Of a stretch of DNA of 6,968 nt, positions 1 to 6,556 are shown in pieces. The stretch is from Armatimonadota bacterium. Its GTDB lineage: Bacteria; Armatimonadota; Armatimonadia; Armatimonadales; Armatimonadaceae. How positions within the stretch are numbered: the stretch's first letter is position 1; every line of letters starts with the position of its first letter. Position numbers and translations under genes: made by a program. The DNA lies in NCBI GenBank assembly GCA_030833025.1, contig JAURHZ010000127.1, forward strand, positions 1 to 6,968, written 5' to 3'. The notes below the pieces were generated by a model, which saw nothing but the letters and a program-made list of their open reading frames with translations, had not been told where the DNA came from and ran no database searches.

Positions 1-1
1 A

Positions 2-712
2 GTTTACGGTTCTGCAATACCGCTTACTCCCGAGACGGTAGCCTTGGCGGTCGCCGATGGAATCCATGCTGGGCGGCTTGTTGTCCTGACCACGGATGGC
101 GGTCGTATCAAGTTTGAGGTGCCGCTAACGGGGCGTCCGGAGTGTACACCTGCAGCTGGGGAAAACACAATCGTTGTCCATGATGACACGGGGGGAGTAC
201 TCGCCGTAAACGCATCAACAGGGGATACACGTTGGTATACACAGGTCGCAGATAGCTTTGATGCCGCACCAGTGATCGCCGATGGAGTGGTCTATTCAGG
301 CGGCCATGATGGCATTCTGCGCGCATTACGGCTTGAGAGTGGAACGCGGCTTTGGCAATCGCCAGTCGTTGGGGGAGCGATCACGGGCACGCCGGGCATC
401 GCGGACAGTGTTCTCGCGGTCCCAACGGTCGAAGGTCTTTGCCTGATCAGCCGTGAAACAGGGCAACCAGTACAACGGACCAGCCGAGGGCCGGTACGCG
501 CTCAACCGATTGTCGCACCGGATGGCTACCTTTTTGCAGGACGGGACGCACGCTTGCAGCGATTGGCGGCGGGGATGGCTGTGGATGATGTCTACGACGC
601 TGGCGGTGGCGGGCCACAGATTAGCGTCCCGATGGCGTATGCAGATGGCTGTGTTTTTCTAGCGACCACCCGCGGGGTGCTTTATGCGCTTCGTATGACA
701 GGGGTGCTCTAA
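2..712 (+). CDS. PQQ-type beta-propeller repeat protein, C-terminal part (5' end outside window)
   Basis: The reading frame is open to the window edge and stops at TAA 710-712, giving 236 visible residues; the N-terminus is missing. The TTG at 44 is in frame but lies inside the gene and should not be taken as the start. The protein is a chain of repeats of the PQQ/WD-like type, seen in the recurring pattern of a small-residue strand, a G-G or D-G turn, a strand ending in A-L or A-V, then T-G or S-G, then W. Examples lie near nt 146-235 (VLAVNASTGDTRW), 269-355 (ILRALRLESGTRLW) and 392-460 (LCLISRETGQPV), with weaker blades to the C-terminus, so at least five blades are present. Such propellers are usually binding scaffolds. 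Nothing visible identifies a quinoprotein dehydrogenase or a BamB protein. The next gene starts directly after the stop, so the two are probably co-transcribed. The missing N-terminus could carry a signal peptide or another domain. Confidence 0.85.
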   Translation, partial: VYGSAIPLTPETVALAVADGIHAGRLVVLTTDGGRIKFEVPLTGRPECTPAAGENTIVVHDDTGGVLAVNASTGDTRWYTQVADSFDAAPVIADGVVYSGGHDGILRALRLESGTRLWQSPVVGGAITGTPGIADSVLAVPTVEGLCLISRETGQPVQRTSRGPVRAQPIVAPDGYLFAGRDARLQRLAAGMAVDDVYDAGGGGPQISVPMAYADGCVFLATTRGVLYALRMTGVL

Positions 713-1822
713 ATGTCCGAACTACTCCCTCCTGTTCTCGTGCGGCAGATTGAAAATGCAGGGAGCGTTGCGACCCCCCAACCCGATGTCGCGGCGTGGA
801 TAGGCGCCGACAAACACTCTGGCCGTCCCGTGATGGTTCGTCGGATTCCGCATTCGCAATCAACGGCGGACCGTCTGACGGCTGCACTTAATGCGATTCA
901 TCAAACAGTGGTCCCATTTCGTCGCTGGATGCTGGTGGATGGCGACATTTACACCGTCCGGAATGTCCTGAAAGGGAAAAACCTCCGTCAATACTGGATG
1001 GGAGTGGGTGGGCGCGCCGACACCGAGACGCTGCGCCGCTGGATTGTGCCTTTGTTAGATGGCCTTGCTGCATTTCATGCTAACGGAATCGCGCATGGTG
1101 GATTGTCACTGGACAATTTGATTATTGGGGATGATTTGCGGATGTACATCACGGATGGTGGCATCTGCGACCCTGTGGCCCCGCACCATACCAACGTATA
1201 CGGACCCGGGGCAGGTCCATCAGCCGATATTGTTGCCGCAACTAAGCTTGTCACCGCGCTTTTGCCAAAGTCTGGTCCGTTTGCAAGCCCAGTGGTGCGC
1301 GCACGCGTCGAAGGACTTGTGCTTCGCTGCGAGACACTTTCTGCGATCCGCGAAGTGCTTGAAGGCTTGGATGAAATTGCGATGGACAGCATCACCAAAG
1401 CCGGTGGTCAACCGAGCGCTGGAGATATGCGAAGCGGGTTGCCAAGCACCCGTGTTGATAAAGGGCATCCACAGCTCGTCTGTGATCAGCTCGAGCGCTG
1501 CACCATTGTTTCAGGTAGTGGTGGTGAACTCAATTTGACCATTCGTAACACGGGGGAGGCTACGCTGCTAATTCGCATCGTGGCGACACAGCACCCGTGG
1601 CTCAATGTGAGGCAGATTCCCCTTCCGATTGTGATTGCTCCCAATGGAACGGGACGCATTCCATTCGTCGTCAGCGCCGCACGCCTTGCACCTGGAGACT
1701 ACCGGAGTCAGGTTTTCTTGTCGACAAATGCACCCGGAGGGCAAGCGGAGAATCTGGCGAGCGGGTGGTACCGACATACTGCCGCAGTCACGGCTCGGAT
1801 TATCAATGCCGGTTACAGATGA
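713..1822 (+). CDS. Pseudokinase (protein kinase-like fold) with C-terminal Ig-like domain
   Basis: The protein has 369 residues, no signal peptide and no membrane segment, so it is probably cytoplasmic. Residues about 25-225 follow a Ser/Thr kinase layout: a small N-lobe, the helix RRWIVPLLDGLAAFHANGIAHG before the catalytic loop, the loop HGGLSLDNLII (128-138) and ITDGG (146-150). In place of HRDLKPEN the loop reads H128-G-G130-L-S-L-D-N135, so the catalytic Asp is Gly. The VAIK position reads VMVR, with Arg43 for Lys. DFG reads D148-G-G, and no glycine-rich loop is seen. The metal-binding Asn and Asp equivalents remain (N135, D148), as does a subdomain IX-like PSADIVA (169-175). Phosphotransfer is therefore unlikely and a scaffold or nucleotide-sensing role is inferred. 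Residues about 250-365 form a beta-rich Ig-like domain with the pattern LTIRNTGEATLLI, PWL, then LAPGDY and STNA. The ATG follows the previous stop directly (TAAATG), with AGGGGTG (700-706) as a possible weak ribosome site. Confidence 0.78.
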   Translation: MSELLPPVLVRQIENAGSVATPQPDVAAWIGADKHSGRPVMVRRIPHSQSTADRLTAALNAIHQTVVPFRRWMLVDGDIYTVRNVLKGKNLRQYWMGVGGRADTETLRRWIVPLLDGLAAFHANGIAHGGLSLDNLIIGDDLRMYITDGGICDPVAPHHTNVYGPGAGPSADIVAATKLVTALLPKSGPFASPVVRARVEGLVLRCETLSAIREVLEGLDEIAMDSITKAGGQPSAGDMRSGLPSTRVDKGHPQLVCDQLERCTIVSGSGGELNLTIRNTGEATLLIRIVATQHPWLNVRQIPLPIVIAPNGTGRIPFVVSAARLAPGDYRSQVFLSTNAPGGQAENLASGWYRHTAAVTARIINAGYR

Positions 1823-1830
1823 TGCCTGCT

Positions 1831-1839
1831 TGATACAAT
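1831..1839 (+). promoter_or_regulatory. Possible extended -10 element just upstream of the vWA gene
   Basis: TGATACAAT (1831-1839) matches an extended -10 (TGn followed by TACAAT, five of six to TATAAT). A transcript from it would begin near 1846-1847, which is the ATG of the vWA gene, so the mRNA would be leaderless. No convincing -35 is seen at 16-18 nt spacing. No Shine-Dalgarno sequence precedes this ATG. A match of this length can arise by chance, so it is tentative. Confidence 0.3.
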
Positions 1840-1846
1840 CCAAGCG

Positions 1847-3043
1847 ATGACTCGTTCCGCCTTCGCCACTGCAGCCTTGCTTACTGGATTAGCAATCCTC
1901 ACAGCGCAGAGCCCGTCGATGTGTCAGGAATCAAGCCTCGAAAAATCAAACACCATTCTCCAATCCCTTGAGCTGAAACGGCCCGACTACATCGCGTTAA
2001 TACAGGATGTCAGCGGCAGCATGCTGACAAACGGGATGATGACGAAAGCGCGTCAGGCAGCTCTGCGAGTCGTAAAGGAAGCGGCTGTTCAAGGCACCTA
2101 TGTTCGCATCGTCGGCGTAAATGCCACGGAGCATGTCCTTTTTGATGGTCCAATCAAATCCAGTAAAGACCGTAAGGCTGCGTTGGATGCTATTCCCTAC
2201 AAGGCTCTAGAGGGGGCGGGAACCAATCTCCGCAAGCCGCACCATACAGCGCTCCGTCAGGCGTTGGATCTAGGGGCAAAGGCTCCGGTAATCGTGTTTG
2301 TTACCGATTCTTACAACGATGCTCCCCGAGATAATCCGGTGGAACTTGATAACTATGCTGCCTACTACGACAAGGGGGGAGACCTGACAAAGATTGCCGC
2401 CACTCCTACCGGTAAGGCATATCGCCAAGATATTTCAAGATTCGCGGCCATCACGGGAAGAACTTTTGGCTTTGGCGTAACCATCGATGCCGAATCACAT
2501 CGCCCGATCGAGCGAAGCCCAAACGATATCACTACGCCAAAAAGCGATGCCAAACCCATCGTGCCGGTAAGTGTTACACCGCCTGCTCCTGATGAGCCGA
2601 TTTGGCCTTACATTCTTGGGGGAGCAGTCATTGCATTGGCGGCGGGAGCCGTATTTGCTCTTAAAAATCGTAAACCAATTGCCATCAGTGTCGATTTGGG
2701 CACACGTAGCGGGCGGGACCTTGTGTTTCGGAGCGGTGATGCGGTTGGTATAGGAGGTTTGGCAGCGGGCTGTACGCAAACGTTGGCCTTTCCTGGGAAT
2801 ACTGGCCCGATCGCCATTCTAACAGTGGAGCGTGGAGTACTGGTTGCAAAGGCTGCTACGCCGGCGGGACAAACAGCCAAGTGGATTTTATCTATAAATG
2901 GCATCGATGTCGCAAATACATCAGCTGTCCCGGTTCGGGTTGGAGATACATTGCGCATCCGGTCTGTCGCCGGGGATACTGAGAGCGTTGCTGAGCATCG
3001 GTGGAAGGTTGCACCTGTCAGCTGGGAGCGTGGAAAAACGTGA
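1847..3043 (+). CDS. Membrane-anchored vWA-domain protein with FHA-like cytoplasmic tail
   Basis: The protein has 398 residues. Residues 1-22 are a hydrophobic signal sequence (AALLTGLAILTAQ); C26 lacks a proper lipobox, so a lipoprotein is not supported. Residues about 46-215 are a von Willebrand factor A domain with a complete MIDAS metal site: D54-V-S56-G-S58, T126 (in AGTN) and D154 (in FVTDS). A Pro-rich linker (about 231-251) leads to one membrane helix (about 253-272), followed by KNRK, which by the positive-inside rule puts the vWA domain outside and the tail inside. The tail (278-398) is beta-rich and resembles an FHA domain in spacing: a SGDAVGIGG strand, N351-G352, and V365-G-D367 before a terminal strand. 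The hallmark FHA Arg and Ser-x-x-His residues are not seen, so phosphopeptide binding is doubtful. MIDAS vWA domains usually bind protein ligands through a divalent metal. The gene starts 24 nt after the pseudokinase and overlaps the next gene by 4 nt. Confidence 0.87.
   Translation: MTRSAFATAALLTGLAILTAQSPSMCQESSLEKSNTILQSLELKRPDYIALIQDVSGSMLTNGMMTKARQAALRVVKEAAVQGTYVRIVGVNATEHVLFDGPIKSSKDRKAALDAIPYKALEGAGTNLRKPHHTALRQALDLGAKAPVIVFVTDSYNDAPRDNPVELDNYAAYYDKGGDLTKIAATPTGKAYRQDISRFAAITGRTFGFGVTIDAESHRPIERSPNDITTPKSDAKPIVPVSVTPPAPDEPIWPYILGGAVIALAAGAVFALKNRKPIAISVDLGTRSGRDLVFRSGDAVGIGGLAAGCTQTLAFPGNTGPIAILTVERGVLVAKAATPAGQTAKWILSINGIDVANTSAVPVRVGDTLRIRSVAGDTESVAEHRWKVAPVSWERGKT
3040..3042 (+). 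promoter_or_regulatory. GTG start in a 4-nt overlap (GTGA), translational coupling
   Basis: GTG 3040-3042 shares bases with the vWA stop TGA 3041-3043. A GGGAG stretch lies 11 nt upstream (3024-3028), inside the end of the vWA gene. This start decides the N-terminus of the small membrane protein, because the upstream in-frame GTG at 3001 would add 13 polar residues in front of the signal peptide. The arrangement suggests coupled translation and matched amounts of the two membrane proteins. Confidence 0.6.
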
Positions 3044-3693
3044 TTCGCCGAATAATTGTCCTTCTTGCCGTTTTCTGTGTCTTGGTGACCGGAGCGTTTG
3101 CACAAGGTGCCGTACTCACAACTCCAGGCAACCAATCACTGCCAAACCTTTATCAGACAGGAAAGCGCTACACGCTGCGACTTCAGTATGTGGATCCAAA
3201 GGGTGATGATGTCACCAAGGCGATATTCCACGATGAGTCGCGAAGTGGGAACATCGATATTCCGATGAAGGCCATCGATGGCTCGCCTGCGGATGGCGCA
3301 ACAGTCACGTGGGAAGTCAACGGGTTCGAAAAAGGCGATCACAAGGGTTACTTTGTGGTTACTACCGAGACGGGATCAACGCGGTATCCGCAAGCCCCAG
3401 ATACATTTTATGAATTCAAGGTTCATAGCGTTATCGATAAGTGGATACTCGTGGGCGTATCTATCCTGCTGTGTTTCACCCTGATTCCTTGGGTTATTTA
3501 CACCGCTGTTAGGAGCATGAATCGGCGTGGGAGCCCATCGAGTGCGGCGAAAGTGGGCCTGATGGTAGGTGCACTTGGTTCACTTACGATGTTTGTGTGG
3601 CAGTTCCTTGGTATCTACGACAACCCACTGATCTGGATTCTTGCAGGCGTCGTATTTATCGTCATCGTCGTTGGCGTGCTGGCACGTCGTTAG
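3040..3693 (+). CDS. Small membrane protein: signal peptide, beta-rich outer domain, three membrane helices; function unknown
   Basis: I do not recognise the family. I start it at GTG 3040, which overlaps the vWA stop as GTGA, has GGGAG at 3024-3028 upstream, and puts a standard signal peptide at the very N-terminus: MIRR, a hydrophobic core, and AFA before Q22. The result is 217 residues. Residues about 22-130 are beta-rich and contain regularly spaced strands (YTLRLQYVD, ATVTWEVNG, KGYFVVTTE, FYEFKVHS), suggesting an Ig-like or similar fold outside the membrane. Helices follow at about 135-157, 172-193 and 196-214. The basic loop RSMNRRG after the first helix and the C-terminal RR indicate both are cytoplasmic. 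With its outer domain and membrane core it could be the partner or membrane platform of the vWA protein; that is inference from the overlap only. No terminator is visible after it. Confidence 0.78.
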   Translation: MIRRIIVLLAVFCVLVTGAFAQGAVLTTPGNQSLPNLYQTGKRYTLRLQYVDPKGDDVTKAIFHDESRSGNIDIPMKAIDGSPADGATVTWEVNGFEKGDHKGYFVVTTETGSTRYPQAPDTFYEFKVHSVIDKWILVGVSILLCFTLIPWVIYTAVRSMNRRGSPSSAAKVGLMVGALGSLTMFVWQFLGIYDNPLIWILAGVVFIVIVVGVLARR

Positions 3694-3760
3694 TTCTCAC
3701 ATAACATTCCGGGTGCGTGGCAGGGAATCGAAAATTGTTGGCGAATGTCGATGTTAGTTT

Positions 3761-5131
3761 ATGAATAACTTGTCAGACACCCACGGAATCCTCCACGGCA
3801 ACCTCCGCGCTGCTATTTGGAAGCTTGCGCTTCCATCAATTGCAAGTGGGCTCCTGATGTCTGCCAACAGCATCGCCGATAAGCTTTTCATGGGACGCCT
3901 CGGCGTCGATGCGCTTGCCATTGTTACGGTAGTACACGAAATACGCCTCGCCCTGATGACCATTCTTGTGGCATTCTCGGTCGGAGCCGCAGCCATCATC
4001 GGTCGTGCCATTGGTGCCGCTAACACTGATGAAGCAGCCCAAGCCTTACGCCAAACGGTTCTGGTGTCGGTTGTGACAGGCAGTCTTATTGGCGGCGTTG
4101 TTGCGATCTTCGCCCCAGCAGTTCTTCAACTAATCGGCTACCGCGGCGATGCCGCAAGCTTTTCTGCTGGAGTCGCGTATCTCAGATGGTCGATGATCGC
4201 CGTTCCATCGCTTTTCACCCTTGTGATTGGGAACACCGTTTTTGGAGTACTCGGGGAGGCCCGCCGTGCACTGCAGGTTATTTCTGTTGCGGTGGTTCTC
4301 AACATTTTGTTTGACTACATTCTGATTTTCGGTATGTGGGGCTTCCCACAAATGGGTGTCAGCGGCGGCGGTGCCGCTCTCTGTATCAGTCAGACAATCG
4401 CGACGATCCTGTTTATTCTCTTTCTTCCGGGTACGAAGCTTGCCGGTGCTCTCCGAGGCGTTTGGTTACCCGATCTGGCCATGCTCCAGCGAATCCTGCA
4501 TGTCGGACTACCCGCATCCGCAAGACAGGCTGTTGTCGCACTCAGCGGCCTCACGATTCAGGCATTGCTCCTACGAACCCAAAGCGGGTCTGCCGCAGGA
4601 GCAGCCCATGGCATCGGTGTCCTAGTCGAGTCGCTGGCATTTCTTCCGGGGAATGCTTTCGCGAGCACCGCTGGTACATTTGTGAGTCAAAACATCGGAG
4701 CACGTAATGTACAGCGCGCCAAGGATGCTGCCCTCATTTCCATTGGACAAGCTGTTCTAACGATGACGTTTGCAGGGGCAGTTTTCGGCCCGCTGGCGGA
4801 TGGAATTGCACACGTAATGTTGCCATCGGGTGCCACGAGTGCCGTTGACCTCGCGATACGCTACCTCCACTTAATGGCATTTATTCAGCCAGCAGTAGCC
4901 GTCAATCTGGTGCTTGCCGGTGTCTTGTCCAGTGCTGGGGACACACGTACACCGCGAAGCGTTACATTTGTCACGACCGGCTTACGTGTTTTGCTTGCAT
5001 ACGGGTTATCTTCGTTTACGGGACTTGGCGTGATGGGCGTATGGCTTGGTGTAGCGAGTACTCCGGTAATCTCGATGATCTTGTTGATTGCTGCGTACCG
5101 CCGTGGGAACTGGGCATCGACTAAGGTCTAA
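3761..5131 (+). CDS. MATE-family multidrug/toxin efflux transporter
   Basis: The protein has 456 residues, the usual length for a 12-helix MATE transporter, and is hydrophobic throughout. The N-terminus carries the family signature: LALP (22-25) at the first helix, then an acidic residue in the NSIADKLFMGRLG segment (D40, G45-R-L-G48). The second half repeats this architecture from about residue 245 (RILHVGLPASARQAVV) and includes the SQNIGARNVQRA loop typical of the seventh-eighth helix region. MATE proteins export cationic or drug-like compounds, or in some cases other metabolites, using a proton or sodium gradient. The substrate and coupling ion cannot be told from sequence. ATG 3761 is 67 nt after the preceding gene, with no clear Shine-Dalgarno sequence. 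The first codons (NNLSDTHGILHGNLR) form a normal short cytoplasmic lead. It may be an independent unit or may be read through from the upstream genes, as no terminator is seen between them. It ends 5 nt from the converging MFS gene. Confidence 0.94.
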   Translation: MNNLSDTHGILHGNLRAAIWKLALPSIASGLLMSANSIADKLFMGRLGVDALAIVTVVHEIRLALMTILVAFSVGAAAIIGRAIGAANTDEAAQALRQTVLVSVVTGSLIGGVVAIFAPAVLQLIGYRGDAASFSAGVAYLRWSMIAVPSLFTLVIGNTVFGVLGEARRALQVISVAVVLNILFDYILIFGMWGFPQMGVSGGGAALCISQTIATILFILFLPGTKLAGALRGVWLPDLAMLQRILHVGLPASARQAVVALSGLTIQALLLRTQSGSAAGAAHGIGVLVESLAFLPGNAFASTAGTFVSQNIGARNVQRAKDAALISIGQAVLTMTFAGAVFGPLADGIAHVMLPSGATSAVDLAIRYLHLMAFIQPAVAVNLVLAGVLSSAGDTRTPRSVTFVTTGLRVLLAYGLSSFTGLGVMGVWLGVASTPVISMILLIAAYRRGNWASTKV

Positions 5132-5136
5132 ACCTG

Positions 5137-6408
5137 TTATCTGCTACCCTTGATCCGGCGTACAAGCTGGCATCCAACGAGGAATGCACAGGCTGATATA
5201 AGAAATGCCGCCGTGTAGCCAAGGCCCGGGCGCTGGCGGTTCACGACATCTACGACAACACCACATAGTCCTGACACAATCTGCGGGCTACTAACGCTGG
5301 CCTGCCAGATTCCCATATCCTTCCCAGATGACTCAGCATCTGGAAGTACATCGGCGACCAGAGCAACCGCAGATGCCATGTAGACGCCATACGCTGCGCC
5401 AAAGAGAGCGGCAATGATGAGGATGGCATCAAAGCGTGGAATTAGGGCAAAGGGGATGAGGGTGATAAACATCGCCCAACCCGACCAAGTGGTCACCTTC
5501 CTTCGACCGATGCTGTCCACCCAGCGCCCAGCGGCTATCGATATTGCGGCTCCACTGATCGACATCAGCAGAACGACGGCAATCGCTGCCTGCATCGGGT
5601 CCTTTAGGGTAACTAGCCCCGGAATGGCAAAGACCTTAATGACATCTTTCATGTAGTTGACGGCGTAGTTGGTGATGATGTAAAAGCCGAGGGCAACAAG
5701 CGCACGGCTAAACCAAACATAGCGAAAGTCGGCGCTTCTCCAAGGTGCTATCCAGTCATTTATGTTGAAAAGTTGACCCGGCTGCGCCGTGGCAACGGAC
5801 GGGGAAGGACGTTCGTTAAGGGAAAAGACGACAATCAGGCCGCAAATCAAGTTGACCCCCGCGATGGCCCCATAGACAGCCAGCAGGTTGCCCGATAGAA
5901 GGAAGCCAACAACGGCCGCGACAATCTGAGCGGTCAGCTGGAGGAGGCCAATGATGCCACTTGCTTTTCCCCGGTGTTCCATCGGGACGAAATCAGGTAG
6001 CACGGATGCATAAGGTCCCGTAGCAACATCATCTGAAACCTGAAGGAAAAGATACCCAATCATCATCAACGGGAGCGAGTTCGCAGCGCCTAGAAAGGCG
6101 AGGGCGATCACCGTCATCGCTGCCCCTATCGCGATAAACGGTCTCCGGCGACCAAAGCGGGAGGTTGAACGGTCTGATAGCCAACCGAAGAGGGCTGGAC
6201 CAACCATCGCCCATGCAGCCCCAAGTGCGACTACCTGCCCCCACGCTTGGTTTGCCTCACCTGATTTAGCCAATGTGCCGACTTGGAGTGGGAGTAGGAT
6301 AAAGAGGATAAACCACTTAAAGCTGGTTGCGAACCAGAATGCGCTCGTCCCCAGATACCATGCCGGCGTATCTGTAAAGCTGTTTGATGATACTTGGGGT
6401 GTTTTCAT
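5137..6408 (-). CDS. MFS transporter, SLC45/sugar-cation-symporter-like
   Basis: The protein has 423 residues, the usual size for a 12-helix major facilitator. The loop between helices 2 and 3 carries motif A as GWLSDRSTSRFGRRRP (75-90), including D79, R80, G86 and R87-R89. The matching loop in the second half reads GRWVDSIGRRK (294-304). The long SDRxxSRFGRRRP form and the segment DVATGPYASVLPDFVP followed by RGKASG in the N-terminal half resemble the SLC45/sucrose and glycoside-pentoside-hexuronide type of transporters. A sugar or related solute moved with a cation is therefore plausible but not shown. ATG 6408 begins a short polar N-terminus (MKTPQVSSNSFTD) before the first helix; no clear Shine-Dalgarno sequence lies upstream. 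A terminator for the preceding synthetase gene lies upstream on the same strand, so this gene probably has its own promoter in 6409-6509. It converges on the MATE gene with a 5-nt gap. Confidence 0.92.
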   Translation of the reverse strand: MKTPQVSSNSFTDTPAWYLGTSAFWFATSFKWFILFILLPLQVGTLAKSGEANQAWGQVVALGAAWAMVGPALFGWLSDRSTSRFGRRRPFIAIGAAMTVIALAFLGAANSLPLMMIGYLFLQVSDDVATGPYASVLPDFVPMEHRGKASGIIGLLQLTAQIVAAVVGFLLSGNLLAVYGAIAGVNLICGLIVVFSLNERPSPSVATAQPGQLFNINDWIAPWRSADFRYVWFSRALVALGFYIITNYAVNYMKDVIKVFAIPGLVTLKDPMQAAIAVVLLMSISGAAISIAAGRWVDSIGRRKVTTWSGWAMFITLIPFALIPRFDAILIIAALFGAAYGVYMASAVALVADVLPDAESSGKDMGIWQASVSSPQIVSGLCGVVVDVVNRQRPGLGYTAAFLISACAFLVGCQLVRRIKGSR

Positions 6409-6509
6409 AGTAGCGACACGCTGGTGTGAAAGAGAGCCGTATTGGGATGGAGAGCTACCTTGGTTGGGAGGTCACAGCGGATGTTTACGGAGCATCCTTA
6501 ATCGCAAGG

Positions 6510-6539
6510 GAAAAAGAAAGCCCGCAACTTAGTGCGGGC
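6510..6539 (-). terminator. Intrinsic (Rho-independent) terminator of the acyl-CoA synthetase gene
   Basis: Read on the minus strand, a perfect 7-bp GC-rich stem (GCCCGCA / TGCGGGC, 6533-6539 with 6520-6526) closes a 6-nt loop and is followed at once by TTTCTTTTTC (6519-6510). It begins 17 nt past the synthetase stop codon. It lacks a T tract on the plus strand, so it works in one direction. The rest of the 148-nt spacer 6409-6556 holds no gene that I can support. Confidence 0.85.
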
Positions 6540-6556
6540 CTTCGTGCGTAGCGAGA

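Noticed and set aside
1913..1926. Lipobox at the vWA signal peptide (Cys26)
   Set aside because: Residues before the Cys are P-S-M, which do not fit the lipobox pattern of Leu, Ala/Ser, Gly/Ala, Cys.
3001..3039. In-frame GTG at 3001 as start of the small membrane protein
   Set aside because: It would add 13 polar residues before the signal peptide and give a 43-nt overlap; GTG 3040 has a GGGAG upstream and places the signal peptide at the N-terminus.
2608..3135. Minus-strand open frame of 175 codons
   Set aside because: It lies opposite the vWA and membrane-protein genes, has a composition rich in Arg, Pro, Thr and Ala without any recognisable domain, and spans a junction of two real genes.
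3675..3686. CGTGC-TG-GCACG palindrome at the end of the small membrane protein gene as a terminator
   Set aside because: The loop is only 2 nt, the stem is 5 bp and no T tract follows.
3694..3760. Promoter or terminator in the 67-nt gap before the MATE gene
   Set aside because: No -35/-10 pair at acceptable spacing and no hairpin with T tract is visible; TTGTTG at 3735-3740 has no -10 at 16-18 nt.
4336..4707. Plus-strand open frame of 123 codons inside the MATE gene
   Set aside because: Arg- and Cys-rich shadow in another frame of a well-conserved transporter.
6480..6508. TTGCGA ... TAAACA on the minus strand as the MFS promoter
   Set aside because: The spacing is about 14 nt, too short for a standard promoter, and the -10 match is poor. 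A promoter is expected in this spacer, but I cannot place it.
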